A stretch of DNA of 64,000 nucleotides from Azospirillum sp. 412522 (GTDB taxonomy: Bacteria; Pseudomonadota; Alphaproteobacteria; Azospirillales; Azospirillaceae): contig NZ_RWIJ01000036.1 of NCBI RefSeq assembly GCF_019805165.1, positions 1 to 64,000 of the forward strand. The letters are read 5' to 3'. The notes beneath the pieces are model-generated. The model saw nothing but the letters and a program-made list of their open reading frames with translations, did no database searches and was not told the DNA's origin. Made by a program: the position numbers and the translations under genes. Below are positions 52,010 through 60,352 of this stretch, one piece after another. Position 1 is the stretch's first letter. Every line of letters begins with the position of its first letter.

Positions 52010-53053
52010 TCAGGCCACGCCCTCTCCAGAACCATCGTCTCCGCTCGCTCCCTCTGAGGACTCCGGCGGGTCTCTGTCAGCGGGGTGCTCTTGCGATCCA
52101 TCTGGCTCACCGTCTTCTGAGCGGCGTTCGCTTGCCTCTCCATCAGGTGCTCCATCGAGCGTGATATTCCCACTCCTCGAGTCATCGTCAACATTTTCAC
52201 TGGGGGTGGGGAGGAACGCTTCGACATCAATCTGTATCCCTTCGCTATGAGGGTCATCTATCCATGCACTCAACAGCCCGTCAATGGCAAGCGACACTTC
52301 GATATCCGTAGGCGCTCGAACTCGCTGAAATAGGGATTCTGCCTCCTTCAAATTAATCACAAATCCATGAGCTGGATAATCTCCTACCAACCGCGTGATC
52401 GCGCCCGGCTTCAGGTTACCCACAAGGCGTTCACCATAGGTTTCAGCGATATTGACCGCTCTCTGCATTTCACCAAGGCGGACAGGATCGATCTGAGCAG
52501 ATATTGGAGAGAAAATTCCAACCGTCAGTTCAATTGCAATTTCTGATGCTGTTTTGGTAGATATGCTGCCTTGCCCAGCAGCGATGATCCTTAGAAAAGT
52601 CTGGTCGAATGCCTGTTGTGCATGTGCAGTAATAATCGAGATGGCTTGGAAAATATCTAGACCAGAGCTTCTTCCTAGGAGATCATCTGCTTTGATTGTT
52701 TGCACATCTAGCGGGCCTAGTTCTCCAAACTCTGACATGATTATTTCTGATGCACCGACGGCTACAAGCGTTCCAGCACTTTTACAATGGCCAAACGCAT
52801 AAAGTCGGTAGCCATTTGGATAGTGCTGCTTTAATGTAGATGCGAGTCTGTATGCGCTATGAGGATCGCCCCCATAGGTTGTGAGAATAAGGTTGGCTCG
52901 CTCTCTCTTGTTTTTCTTCCCTACAATTATTCGCCTCAGCCTATCTATTGACTGACGTTCAATGGAACCAGAAAATAAATATGTGTCACCACCGGTATCA
53001 TTCAAAAACTCTGAGACGTGCCTTTTCAGAATATCAAAAGCATCGGAAGTCAT
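52010..53053 (-). CDS. SDH_sah-family serine protease-like protein (ClpP fold)
   Basis: 347 residues. The first 210 match the serine dehydrogenase proteinase/SppA-like ClpP fold: oxyanion turn ILTTYGGDPHSAY (57-67), nucleophile in F-G-H-C-K-S92-A-G-T-L, and SEFGELGPLDVQ. The C-terminal 75 residues are an acidic, Ser/Gly/Glu-rich disordered tail. No signal peptide, so it is cytoplasmic. More AT rich than the phage core. AGGAGGATTA precedes ATG 53053, and two inverted repeats (GAGAC-GGT-GTCTC at 53077-53089; CTTCTG-t-CAGAAG at 53101-53113) lie upstream. Cargo function, perhaps defence, is inference. Confidence 0.78.
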   Translation of the reverse strand: MTSDAFDILKRHVSEFLNDTGGDTYLFSGSIERQSIDRLRRIIVGKKNKRERANLILTTYGGDPHSAYRLASTLKQHYPNGYRLYAFGHCKSAGTLVAVGASEIIMSEFGELGPLDVQTIKADDLLGRSSGLDIFQAISIITAHAQQAFDQTFLRIIAAGQGSISTKTASEIAIELTVGIFSPISAQIDPVRLGEMQRAVNIAETYGERLVGNLKPGAITRLVGDYPAHGFVINLKEAESLFQRVRAPTDIEVSLAIDGLLSAWIDDPHSEGIQIDVEAFLPTPSENVDDDSRSGNITLDGAPDGEASERRSEDGEPDGSQEHPADRDPPESSEGASGDDGSGEGVA

Positions 53054-53180
53054 TAATCCTCCTGTCTTTATTTATTGAGACGGTGTCTCGAATTGGGGAG
53101 CTTCTGTCAGAAGGTTTTTATTTTTGCACAAATTGCACTCGCCGTTGCGCCGCCCCTCGGCACGTGACTAGGACGCCGGT

Positions 53181-53591
53181 TCATCGGCGCGGCACGTCTA
53201 GAGCGCGCTGCAAGTGAGTGGCGTTCACTGTCTCCTCTGCATCCCGGCCGTCAAAAAGCACCGAGGCCCTGACGCCATCCGTACTGACGATCTTCCCATC
53301 GCCGAGCATCGGATGATGGACTCGCATGCCAGTGGCCAATGTTGTGGCTCCCTCGGCGGCCAACTCAGCGGCGGCCTGCTGCTTTGTCATAGCCTGGATT
53401 GCCGTGTAGATGACTTCCAGGTTCCCAGCCGTTGCTCTAGCGGCGTCGAGCATGGCCGCCATCCACCAAAAGATGACGCACGACACGATGCTGCTGGCCA
53501 AGGAGGGGATAAGAAGGAAGGGTGACGTGAAGCCGAATAGAAGCCCGCCAATGAGTGAAAGGATGCCAAGAAAGCGTAGAAAGGTGCTCAT
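53181..53591 (-). CDS. Membrane protein with soluble C-terminal beta domain
   Basis: 136 residues. Two N-terminal membrane helices (about 5-25 and 28-50), a short coil, then a soluble domain GMRVHHPMLGDGKIVSTDGVRASVLFDGR that resembles a small Tudor/KOW-like barrel. It overlaps the lipoprotein gene by 4 bp, so the two are a unit. Function unknown; superinfection exclusion is a possible guess for a lysogeny-side membrane pair. Confidence 0.62.
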   Translation of the reverse strand: MSTFLRFLGILSLIGGLLFGFTSPFLLIPSLASSIVSCVIFWWMAAMLDAARATAGNLEVIYTAIQAMTKQQAAAELAAEGATTLATGMRVHHPMLGDGKIVSTDGVRASVLFDGRDAEETVNATHLQRALDVPRR

Positions 53592-54280
53592 TGCCGCCGC
53601 ATCCCCGATAAGACCGTATAGTCGATCTGGTTGTTCGTTGCCTTGTTCACGGTAATGCGTGCTCCTCGGAATGAGATCTCTGTCGGGCCGATGGCATTCA
53701 GTGTGTAGTGAAGATCTTGCTGGAATGCCGGACGAGCCATGTTTTCCGTATATTCACGGTACGAAACGTTCAGCGTGCTGCCGGCGACGCCTTCGTAGAG
53801 CAGTTCGTATTTGAAGCTCTGACCCGATACGATCTCGGTCTTGGTATAGCGGGCTGGTGAAATCTGCTCTTCTCCCCACGAGTCACCGGTTGCAATCACC
53901 GACTCGAACACTCCGTCGTTGTTCGCATCGAAGAAGCAAGCGAGAGCCAAGGGGACGTTGAACGGGGAGAACACGCCCGGCCCAATGGTGCAGTATGAAC
54001 GACGGTCACGGACGGTGCTTGAGACAAGGCGCGAGCCAGCCGGGACGCGGACGTTCTGACCCATCATGCCACCAGTGACGCTATCGCGGATCACGGCACC
54101 GTCCAGGTAGGCGTAATCGAACTCGCTGAAAATGACATCGCCGACCGAAGCAGATGCTGGGCGCCCCAATTCGACATTCTGTCCGACCTTCGACTGCGGC
54201 ATTGGCACCACCGCGCTGACACAGCCAGTCAGAACCGTTGCCGTTGCAATAGTCAAAACGACTTGGCGAACAAGCCTCAT
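53588..54280 (-). CDS. Phage-encoded lipoprotein
   Basis: 230 residues with signal peptide and lipobox VLTGC (about 15-20). The mature part is beta rich with one Cys pair (YCTIG, ALACFF), no known domain. It lies upstream of, and overlaps, the membrane protein gene. A cell-envelope role in the lysogen is likely. Confidence 0.68.
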   Translation of the reverse strand: MRLVRQVVLTIATATVLTGCVSAVVPMPQSKVGQNVELGRPASASVGDVIFSEFDYAYLDGAVIRDSVTGGMMGQNVRVPAGSRLVSSTVRDRRSYCTIGPGVFSPFNVPLALACFFDANNDGVFESVIATGDSWGEEQISPARYTKTEIVSGQSFKYELLYEGVAGSTLNVSYREYTENMARPAFQQDLHYTLNAIGPTEISFRGARITVNKATNNQIDYTVLSGMRRQ

Positions 54281-54401
54281 TCACTCCCCCGTACTACCGC
54301 GAGAGCGCATACCGCTCATCGCAACCTGATTATGCGGAGGCACACATCCGGAGTCGAGGCCCGGCTTCAGCGTGGCGATGCGACAATCCGGCAGAACGAG
54401 A

Positions 54402-54429
54402 AAGGGCCGCCCGGTGAGGGGCGGCCCTT
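54402..54429 (-). terminator. Terminator after hicA
   Basis: AAGGGCCGCCC-ggtga-GGGGCGGCCCTT; on the minus strand the stem is followed by TTCTCG. It closes the HicBA operon. Confidence 0.75.
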
Positions 54430-54440
54430 GCATGGTCAGA

Positions 54441-54635
54441 TCAGAAGCGGTGGGGTAAGCCTGCCTGCTTCATGATCCCGTTGGCGGTGTGCCTGGACTT
54501 GATCTTGTGATCGACCGTGATCGGCCGGTTGGTGTGAGGAGAACACCAGATATCGTGATCGCCTTTCCCGTGGCGAAGAAACCGGCAACCGGCGGCCTCC
54601 AACTGTTCCCGCACGGCTTTACCGAAGTCGTTCAC
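54441..54635 (-). CDS. hicA: HicA-type mRNA interferase toxin
   Basis: 64 residues. The dsRBD-like HicA fold: LEAAGCRFLRHGKGDHDIWCSP with the catalytic His, then ITVDHKIKSRHTANGIMKQAGL, the strongly conserved C-terminal half. It cleaves mRNA independently of ribosomes. Its start overlaps the HicB-like stop by 4 bp. Confidence 0.9.
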   Translation of the reverse strand: MNDFGKAVREQLEAAGCRFLRHGKGDHDIWCSPHTNRPITVDHKIKSRHTANGIMKQAGLPHRF

Positions 54636-54877
54636 GCAGCCCTCAGGCGAACCTTGGTAACGTGCTGCGAGGCAACGTACATCGGGACCTCAGGCGGAAA
54701 TTCGTGGATCAGGTCCTCGTTGGCTTCCAGCAATTCCGGGATCATAACGCGAAGCTTACGCTCAAGGGTCTCCATCGTTTCCGCTTCGGTGATGAGGCCC
54801 GGCACATCATCGCTGGTGGCGACCCAAACTGCCGCTTCTTCATCCCATTCAGCTCTGACGAGGATAGATGCCTTCAT
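54632..54877 (-). CDS. hicB: HicB-like antitoxin (DUF1902)
   Basis: 81 residues from ATG 54877. The DUF1902/HicB-like fold is MKASILVRAEWDEEAAVWVATSDDVPGLITEAETMETLE, then IPELLEAN. It neutralises HicA. No C-terminal DNA-binding domain is visible, so any autoregulation would need the HicA-HicB complex or another factor. The antitoxin precedes the toxin here. The frame is open to 54916. Confidence 0.88.
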   Translation of the reverse strand: MKASILVRAEWDEEAAVWVATSDDVPGLITEAETMETLERKLRVMIPELLEANEDLIHEFPPEVPMYVASQHVTKVRLRAA

Positions 54878-54902
54878 CGCGTGCCTCGGTCGGTACATTG
54901 CA

Positions 54903-54950
54903 ACATGCCATAACATGTGGCTTCACCGGAGGGGGTGTAAAGTACTTTAC
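54903..54950. promoter_or_regulatory. Candidate hicBA operators
   Basis: An ACATG-n6-CATGT inverted repeat (54903-54918) and a perfect 14-bp palindrome GTAAAGTACTTTAC (54937-54950) lie just upstream of the HicB gene. No confident -35/-10 pair is seen. Confidence 0.5.
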
Positions 54951-55012
54951 TCACAATCCCAGCCATGCATGGACTTTTGATCAAGAGCGGCGTTGCGGCT
55001 CCGATAGATCAG

Positions 55013-55759
55013 CTACATCCGCCGAGCAAACCACACGACCCGCCCGATGATGTTCACCTCGTCGGCCGTGCGCTCGTAGCGGCCATGGCGCGGGTTGTCG
55101 GACGCGATGACGACCCGCGGCGGATCGCTGTTCGGCACGAACTCCAACCGCTTCACCACCACGCCGAAGCCGTCCCATAGGGCGAAGATGCCGGGCGGGG
55201 AGGGGAAGCGGTCCTCCAAGTGGACCATCACCCGGTCGCCGCTGACCAGCGTCGGCTCCATGCTGTCGCCCTGGACCGGGATGATCCGGGCGGCTCCGTT
55301 GCCGATGCGCAGCTCCTGCCGGAGATAGTCCGGGGGGAACTCCCACAGGCCGGTGATCTTCTCCGTCTCGCTGTAGCCGCCGCCGTCGCCGTTGGGCTGG
55401 TAGTCGAGCAGGGCCTCGCCACCGGCGCCCATGCCGGCCCGCACGTCGATCTCGGGGATCGGGACGGTGTCGTCGCTCTCGCCGGCCGGCCGGCGGTCGG
55501 CGGGCGGGGCGGGCGGCTCCGGTGGCGTCGAGGCGATGGCGGCCGGACCCTGGCCCTCGCCGGTCAGCAGCCAGGCGGCGGAGACGCCGAGAAGCGAGGC
55601 GTAGCGCCCGGCGACATCGGCGCGCAGGCCACGCTCGCCGCTTTCATGCAGGGCATAGGTCGGCTGCGGCACGCCGTGGCTGGCGGCGAACTCCTTGGCG
55701 GTCCGATAGCCGGCCGCGGTGCGCGCGAGGCGCAGGCGCTGTGCAATGTCACGCTTCAT
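55013..55759 (-). CDS. CI-like S24 phage repressor
   Basis: 248 residues. N-terminal XRE HTH (5-60: RLRLARTAAGYRTAKEFAASHGVPQPTYALHE), a Pro-rich linker, and a LexA/S24 peptidase domain with S166 (GDSMEPTL) and K203 (VVKRLEF). The probable self-cleavage site is A108-G109 in VRAGMGAGG. It should hold the prophage silent and be cleaved upon RecA activation. It diverges from the Cro-like gene over 104 bp. Confidence 0.92.
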   Translation of the reverse strand: MKRDIAQRLRLARTAAGYRTAKEFAASHGVPQPTYALHESGERGLRADVAGRYASLLGVSAAWLLTGEGQGPAAIASTPPEPPAPPADRRPAGESDDTVPIPEIDVRAGMGAGGEALLDYQPNGDGGGYSETEKITGLWEFPPDYLRQELRIGNGAARIIPVQGDSMEPTLVSGDRVMVHLEDRFPSPPGIFALWDGFGVVVKRLEFVPNSDPPRVVIASDNPRHGRYERTADEVNIIGRVVWFARRM

Positions 55760-55776
55760 GGAAGTGAGCCTAAAGG

Positions 55777-55857
55777 TAAGCGGGGCTTACGCAAGCAGTG
55801 ATAAATTGCGATACGCATTGCATGGGGTTGACGCACGAATTGCGTTCGGTTACTCTA
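55777..55857. promoter_or_regulatory. CI/Cro operator region and rightward promoter
   Basis: GTAAGC-GGG-GCTTAC (55777-55791), AATTGCG-ATA-CGCATT (55805-55820) and ACGCA-CGAAT-TGCGT (55832-55846) are candidate operators. The rightward promoter is TTGACG (55829-55834)-N17-TACTCT (55852-55857), overlapped by the last site. The -10 box ends 6 bp before the ATG of the Cro-like gene, so the transcript is nearly leaderless. Confidence 0.7.
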
Positions 55858-55863
55858 TGCTGC

Positions 55864-56187
55864 ATGAAAACCTTCATCGACATCATTGCCGAGTGGCCCA
55901 GCGACCGGGCCTTTGCCGAGGACGCCGGTGTGACCGCGTCGCTGGTGGTGGTCTGGCGCCATCGAAACAGCGTTCCGGCCAAGTGCTGGCGCAAGCTCGT
56001 GCGCGGCGCGGTGCTGCGCGATCTGCCGGTGACGCTGGAGGCTTTGGCGATCGCTGCCGAAGACCGGCCGAACTGGACCCGCCGCGGCAAGGGCGCCCGA
56101 CGCACAGGCCGCCGGCCGCCGGCCCGCCGGACTCGGAGAAAGACAACGGCGCCCCAGGGGGCTGAGGCCCAGGGCGCCGTGGTCTGA
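55864..56187 (+). CDS. Cro-like HTH regulator
   Basis: 107 residues. Helix-turn-helix in the first 60: FIDIIAEWPSDRAFAEDAGVTASLVVVWRHRNSVPAKCW, followed by a very basic Arg/Ala/Pro tail. It faces the CI-like gene, as Cro does. There is no ribosome binding site before ATG 55864 and the promoter position implies leaderless translation. Confidence 0.75.
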   Translation: MKTFIDIIAEWPSDRAFAEDAGVTASLVVVWRHRNSVPAKCWRKLVRGAVLRDLPVTLEALAIAAEDRPNWTRRGKGARRTGRRPPARRTRRKTTAPQGAEAQGAVV

Positions 56188-56354
56188 TCAATCGTGCCGG
56201 CGGCGGGAGCGAACCGTCCCGGCACATGAGGAAGGAGGATCGGGTGGGTGCCTTCCCAGGACAGATTTGCCGCTTCGCCCGGTCCGGGGCAATGCGCGCG
56301 ATGGTGGTGCGGCCGGTGCAAACGGCTCAGCCCCTCTCACGCACGCGCACGCGG

Positions 56355-56525
56355 TCAGTGGGCCGCCGGCCTGCGGGTCGCCCGCTCCGCCAGCACCTTC
56401 ACGCGCCCCTTCAGCGCCAGCAGGTCGCGCCGCTCGCCCGCCGGCAACAGCTCGGCCATCAACGTCATGCGGGCCAGGACTTCCTCGGTGTGCTGGGTGA
56501 ACTCGGTGCCCAGGCTGTCGGTCAT
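56355..56525 (-). CDS. Small helical hypothetical protein
   Basis: 56 residues from ATG 56525 (GGAG upstream), or 61 from ATG 56540. Amphipathic helices EEVLARMTLMAELL and RRDLLALKGRVKVLAERA. It lies opposite to the rightward operon, between cro and the replication genes. Not recognised. Confidence 0.45.
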   Translation of the reverse strand: MTDSLGTEFTQHTEEVLARMTLMAELLPAGERRDLLALKGRVKVLAERATRRPAAH

Positions 56526-56698
56526 CGTCGCTGTCTCCATCCCGGTTCGGCCGGTCCATCCGGCGGCTTCGAAAAAGGCGCCCGTCTGAAGACGGGCGAG
56601 GTTCCCAACGTCAACGATGAGGCGTCCGCCTCTCCGTGCCCGAACCATGGCATGGGGAGTTGTGCCGGATGCATCACAACCAGCAGGTCAATCCGCCA

Positions 56699-57091
56699 AT
56701 GTCTGTGACGGATCAGGCACTGATCGACGAGGCGCGGGAGTGGTTGCGCGACGCCGGGGATGGCGCGCCGACCACCAAGGCGTCGCTGGGCCGCGCGGCG
56801 AAGGAGCTGGGCATCAGCTTCAACCGCGCCTGGGCCATCTACTACGGCCGGGTTGAGAGGCTGTGGGCAGTCGAGTACCTATCAATGAAGGCCCGCGCCG
56901 AAGCCGGCAAGGCCCGGAGGATCGCCCGCCTCAAAGCTGAAATCGCCCGACTGGAGACCGTGGATGCCGCTATCACCGCCCGCCTGGATGCTGAGGCTCT
57001 ACCGAGCCTGGGTGCGGTGGCGGATCAGCCGGCTGCGTCGGAGGCTGGAGAAGGAGCAACAGCGCTGACCCCTCGCGGGGGTCGCAGCTGA
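56699..57091 (+). CDS. HTH/coiled-coil protein heading the replication operon
   Basis: 130 residues. Residues 20-55 look like an HTH (KASLGRAAKELGISFNRAWAIYYGR), then a long helix (ARRIARLKAEIARLETVDAAI). ATG 56699 is chosen; in-frame ATGs exist upstream at 56669 and 56636. The stop overlaps the next start by 1 bp. Probably a replication-associated regulator. Confidence 0.6.
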   Translation: MSVTDQALIDEAREWLRDAGDGAPTTKASLGRAAKELGISFNRAWAIYYGRVERLWAVEYLSMKARAEAGKARRIARLKAEIARLETVDAAITARLDAEALPSLGAVADQPAASEAGEGATALTPRGGRS

Positions 57092-57303
57092 TGCACATCC
57101 ATCCCGTCGCCGATTTGCCGGTCGAGGCCGCGCCCGGCTCCGCGGCGCTGAACGAGGCGCGCCTGCGCATCGTCGCCGACGCCTGCCGCCACGACACGCC
57201 GGAGCAGCGCAAGCGGCTGGTCACGGCCTTGTACGAGGACGGGATCCTGTCGATGGAGGAGACGGCGGCCATGTTCGACCGTCTCGGGCTGGCGGAGGCA
57301 TGA
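57091..57303 (+). CDS. Small hypothetical protein in replication operon
   Basis: 70 residues, helical, ending LSMEETAAMFDRLGLAEA. Coupled to both neighbours by start-stop overlaps. Not recognised. Confidence 0.6.
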   Translation: MHIHPVADLPVEAAPGSAALNEARLRIVADACRHDTPEQRKRLVTALYEDGILSMEETAAMFDRLGLAEA

Positions 57304-58283
57304 TGCGCGACCCCGCCGCCCTCGAGCGCGCCCGATCCGTCCCGCTGTCCGAGGTCGCGGCCAAGCGCCTGCGGCTGGTCAAGGCCGGGCGCGAGTTCAA
57401 GGCCTGCTGCCCCTTCCATGACGAGAAGTCGCCGAGCTTCTTCATCAACGACCGCAAGGGCTTCTTCAAATGCTTCGGTTGCGGCGCCTATGGCGACGTG
57501 ATCGACCTGCTGCGCCGGCTGGACGGGCTGGACTTCGCCGCTGCGGTCGAGGCTCTGTCCGGCGAGCGCCCGGCGCTCCGCCGCAACACCGCCCTGGAAT
57601 TCGAGCGCCGCATGATGGCGGCCACCGAGGAATACACCGCCGCCGCGGGCAGGGGGTGGGAACCGGATGAGGACGAGCGCGCCCGTATGGAGCATGCGCG
57701 CGCCATCTGGTTCAACGCCCGGCCCATCGCCGGCACCGTCGCCGAGACCTATCTGCGCTGGCGCGGCATCCGCCTGCCGCTGCCGCCGACCCTGCGCTTC
57801 GCCCCGGCCCTGTGGCACGCCACCGCCCGGCGCGAGTTCCCGGCGCTGGTGGCGGCGATGCAGGACGGCGCCGGCACCATCACCGCGGTCCAACGCATCT
57901 ACCTGACGCCGGACGGGCGCGGGAAGCTGGACGTGAGTCCCCGCAAGAAGGGGAAGGGGCCGATGCGCGACGGCGCCGTGCGGCTGGCGCGGCCGGGCAG
58001 GGTGCTGGGGCTGGCCGAGGGCATCGAGACGGCGCTGTCGGCCCGTCAGATCTACAGCCTGCCGGTCTGGTCGGCCAACGGCGCCGGCCGGATGCACAGC
58101 GTCGCCCTGCCGGACGGCGTCGAGCATGTGGTGGTGTTTGCCGATGCCGGGGAAACCGGACTCGCTGCCGCCCAGCGTGCCGCCGACCTGTTCGCCGGCC
58201 GCGGGCTGCTGGTCGACATCGAGGCGCCGTTGGAAGGCGATTGGAACGACGCGCTGATGGCGCGCGGGGCGGTGGCGGCATGA
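57300..58283 (+). CDS. CHC2 zinc-finger/Toprim DNA primase
   Basis: 327 residues. The zinc finger has C37, H40, C58 and C61 (CPFHDEKSPSFF, KCFGCGAYGD), as in DnaG-type primases. A Toprim-like core has GLAEGIETALSA and VVFADAGETG; the canonical DxD is DAG here. It makes RNA primers for phage replication. Shorter than DnaG, without the helicase-binding domain. ATGA overlaps join it to both neighbours. Confidence 0.85.
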   Translation: MMRDPAALERARSVPLSEVAAKRLRLVKAGREFKACCPFHDEKSPSFFINDRKGFFKCFGCGAYGDVIDLLRRLDGLDFAAAVEALSGERPALRRNTALEFERRMMAATEEYTAAAGRGWEPDEDERARMEHARAIWFNARPIAGTVAETYLRWRGIRLPLPPTLRFAPALWHATARREFPALVAAMQDGAGTITAVQRIYLTPDGRGKLDVSPRKKGKGPMRDGAVRLARPGRVLGLAEGIETALSARQIYSLPVWSANGAGRMHSVALPDGVEHVVVFADAGETGLAAAQRAADLFAGRGLLVDIEAPLEGDWNDALMARGAVAA

Positions 58284-59425
58284 ACAACGTCACGCCTTTG
58301 CGGCCGCAGCGCCGCATCGAACCCTTCGAGATCGTCTATCCGTCGCAATGGGCCAGCCAGAAGGCGCCGCCGCGCGACTGGGTGATCGACGGTGCCGCCC
58401 TGCGCGGCACGGTGTGCCTGTTCTCCGGCGACAGCGGGCTGGGCAAGTCGCTGCTGATGCAGCAGCTGATCACCTGCGCGGCGCTGGGGCTGCCTTGGCT
58501 CGGCATGAAGGTCGATCCCTGCAAGACCTATGGCATGTTCTGCGAGGACGCGATCGACGAGCTGCAGCGGCGGCAGGAGGACATCAACCGCTATCTGGGC
58601 GTCGATGCCGGTGACCTGGAACTGCGGATGGCGATGACATCGCGGGTCGGCAAGGACAACGCGCTGATGCGCTTCAACCGGCGCACCGATCAGGCGCAGA
58701 CCACGCCGCTGTACGACCAGCTCCGCACCCATGTGCTGGACCAGGGGGCGCAGATCGTCGTGGTCGACACCGCCGCCCAGGTCTTCGACGGCGTGGAGAT
58801 CAACCGCGGGCAGGTGACGGCCTTCGTCAACGCGCTGGCCCGCATCGCCATGGAGATCAACGGCACCGTCATCCTGACCTCCCACCCCAGCACCCAGGGC
58901 ATGCAGAGCGGTACCGGCACGTCCGGCTCCACCGCCTGGAAGGCCACCGTGCGCTGCCACATGTACCTGAAGCGGCCCAAGGGGTGGGACGAGGAGGACG
59001 AGGAGCAGGCGGACGACCGCGTGCTCAAGACGATGAAGTCGAACTACGGCAAGGCCGGCGCCGGGGTGAAGCTGCGCTGGGTGGAAGGCGTCTTCACGCC
59101 GATGGACACCCCGCAGCCGACCCGGAGCCTGATCGACCGGATCGACGCCGACAACCGGCTGGTGGATGCCCTGCGCTACCTCGTCAAGCAGGGCAACCGG
59201 GTCGCCATGGACCCGAACAGCCGCACTGGATTTGCGAACCTCGCGCGCGGACTGCCGTCCTGCAAGGACCTGAAATGGCAGTTCATTGCCGACGCGCAGG
59301 CTCGCCTCATCGACGCAGGGAAGATCGTCGCAGTGGAGATGGGACCTCCCTCCCGCCGCTTCGTCTTCCTTCGTACCCTGGATACCAAGTATCCGGGGGA
59401 AAAGGCGGGGGAAACCGGAGAATGA
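58280..59425 (+). CDS. RepA-like hexameric replicative ATPase (AAA_25)
   Basis: 381 residues. A RecA-fold ATPase with Walker A GDSGLGKS (50-57) and Walker B IVVVDTAAQ, plus LTSHPSTQG, like RSF1010 RepA and phage replicative helicases. A C-terminal winged-helix-like part (about 320-370) follows. It probably unwinds DNA at the phage origin together with the primase. Confidence 0.85.
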   Translation: MNNVTPLRPQRRIEPFEIVYPSQWASQKAPPRDWVIDGAALRGTVCLFSGDSGLGKSLLMQQLITCAALGLPWLGMKVDPCKTYGMFCEDAIDELQRRQEDINRYLGVDAGDLELRMAMTSRVGKDNALMRFNRRTDQAQTTPLYDQLRTHVLDQGAQIVVVDTAAQVFDGVEINRGQVTAFVNALARIAMEINGTVILTSHPSTQGMQSGTGTSGSTAWKATVRCHMYLKRPKGWDEEDEEQADDRVLKTMKSNYGKAGAGVKLRWVEGVFTPMDTPQPTRSLIDRIDADNRLVDALRYLVKQGNRVAMDPNSRTGFANLARGLPSCKDLKWQFIADAQARLIDAGKIVAVEMGPPSRRFVFLRTLDTKYPGEKAGETGE

Positions 59426-59581
59426 GCATCCCCGCTTCCGGCAGGACCGACCGATCTTCCATGATTCCCGCTGCCGGGTCATCCCACGCACATGCCGACC
59501 GCGACGTGTCCTTGGCCGTCCGGGCGTGTGCCTTTCGTGCCGACCACCATCATCGTTCACATCATGCTCAGGGAGGCCGCG

Positions 59582-59806
59582 ATGGCCTATCGGGGACAGA
59601 AAAGCATGCCGTGGCCCAACTCTCTGGGAGGGTATGGCCTGGGCTGGAAAGCGTTGCGGCCGGAGGTCATCGACAAGGTGATCGAACTGAAGGCAGCCGG
59701 AAGATCTCAGGCGTCGATCGCACGGGAACTCGGGCTGGCGGAGTCCACGGTGTCGGTGGTCGTCCGGGGCCACAGGCCCAAGACCACGGTGTCGACGGCG
59801 ATCTGA
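59582..59806 (+). CDS. Small HTH protein next to the repeat array
   Basis: 74 residues from ATG 59582 (CAGGGAGGCCGCG upstream). A clear resolvase-type HTH: VIELKAAGRSQASIARELGLAESTVSVVVRGHRP. It could bind the iteron-like array immediately downstream (59825-59957). Open frame to 59492 is not supported. Confidence 0.68.
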   Translation: MAYRGQKSMPWPNSLGGYGLGWKALRPEVIDKVIELKAAGRSQASIARELGLAESTVSVVVRGHRPKTTVSTAI

Positions 59807-59824
59807 GCATCGAAGCCACCCCCC

Positions 59825-59957
59825 TTCGCACCCCTTCGTACGGGGTTCCTACGGGGTTCGCACGGGGGGGCGCAGGGGGTTCCCACTCCCCTTCGCACTC
59901 CCCTTCGCAGGGGTTCGCACTCCCCTGTTCGCACCCCCTATCTCCCTGCGGGAGATA
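59825..59957. repeat. Iteron-like array and palindrome, candidate phage origin
   Basis: Degenerate TTCGCAC units begin at 59825, 59835, 59846, 59857, 59880, 59892, 59904, 59914 and 59928, so most are spaced 10-12 bp (one helical turn) and separated by runs of C or G. The array ends in the perfect palindrome TATCTCCC-TGC-GGGAGATA (59939-59957). It lies directly after the primase, ATPase and HTH genes, where phage and plasmid origins are often found. Non-coding. Confidence 0.7.
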
Positions 59958-60019
59958 TACGGGCGTAGGGCGCTATCGGCGCGCCCTGCCCGTACCAGCC
60001 GACGAGAGGACCGACTGCC

Positions 60020-60352
60020 ATGACGAATTCCCGTGAGCGTCCCGTGCTGGCATCCGCCGGCCATCACGCCGACGGCGTGGTCGAGCTGTTCCGGCTGCAG
60101 GACGAGCTGGAGGCCAAGGCCCGCGCCCTGCTGGCGAACCGGGAGCGGCTGGGGGCGGGCAGCGCCATGCCGGACGATCCGACCGAGGCCGGGCTGCGCG
60201 CGGACATCCGCCGCATCGGCGAGCGGATCGACGCGCTGGGTGGCACCGCGGCGATGGTGGACATCTGGGACGATCTCGACCGCACCGCCGGGCACCACGC
60301 CTCGACGGCGGTGGATCACGCTTGGCACGGCATCGGCGGGTGGGCTGCATGA
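60020..60352 (+). CDS. Hypothetical coiled-coil phage protein
   Basis: 110 residues. Coiled-coil stretch VVELFRLQDELEAKARALLANRERL, then an acidic helical C terminus. It overlaps the next gene by 4 bp. GAGAGG precedes ATG 60020. Not recognised. Confidence 0.6.
   Translation: MTNSRERPVLASAGHHADGVVELFRLQDELEAKARALLANRERLGAGSAMPDDPTEAGLRADIRRIGERIDALGGTAAMVDIWDDLDRTAGHHASTAVDHAWHGIGGWAA

Noticed and set aside
59825..59957. CRISPR array
   Set aside because: Units are only about 7 bp at 10-14 bp spacing with no unique spacers and no cas genes; iterons fit better.
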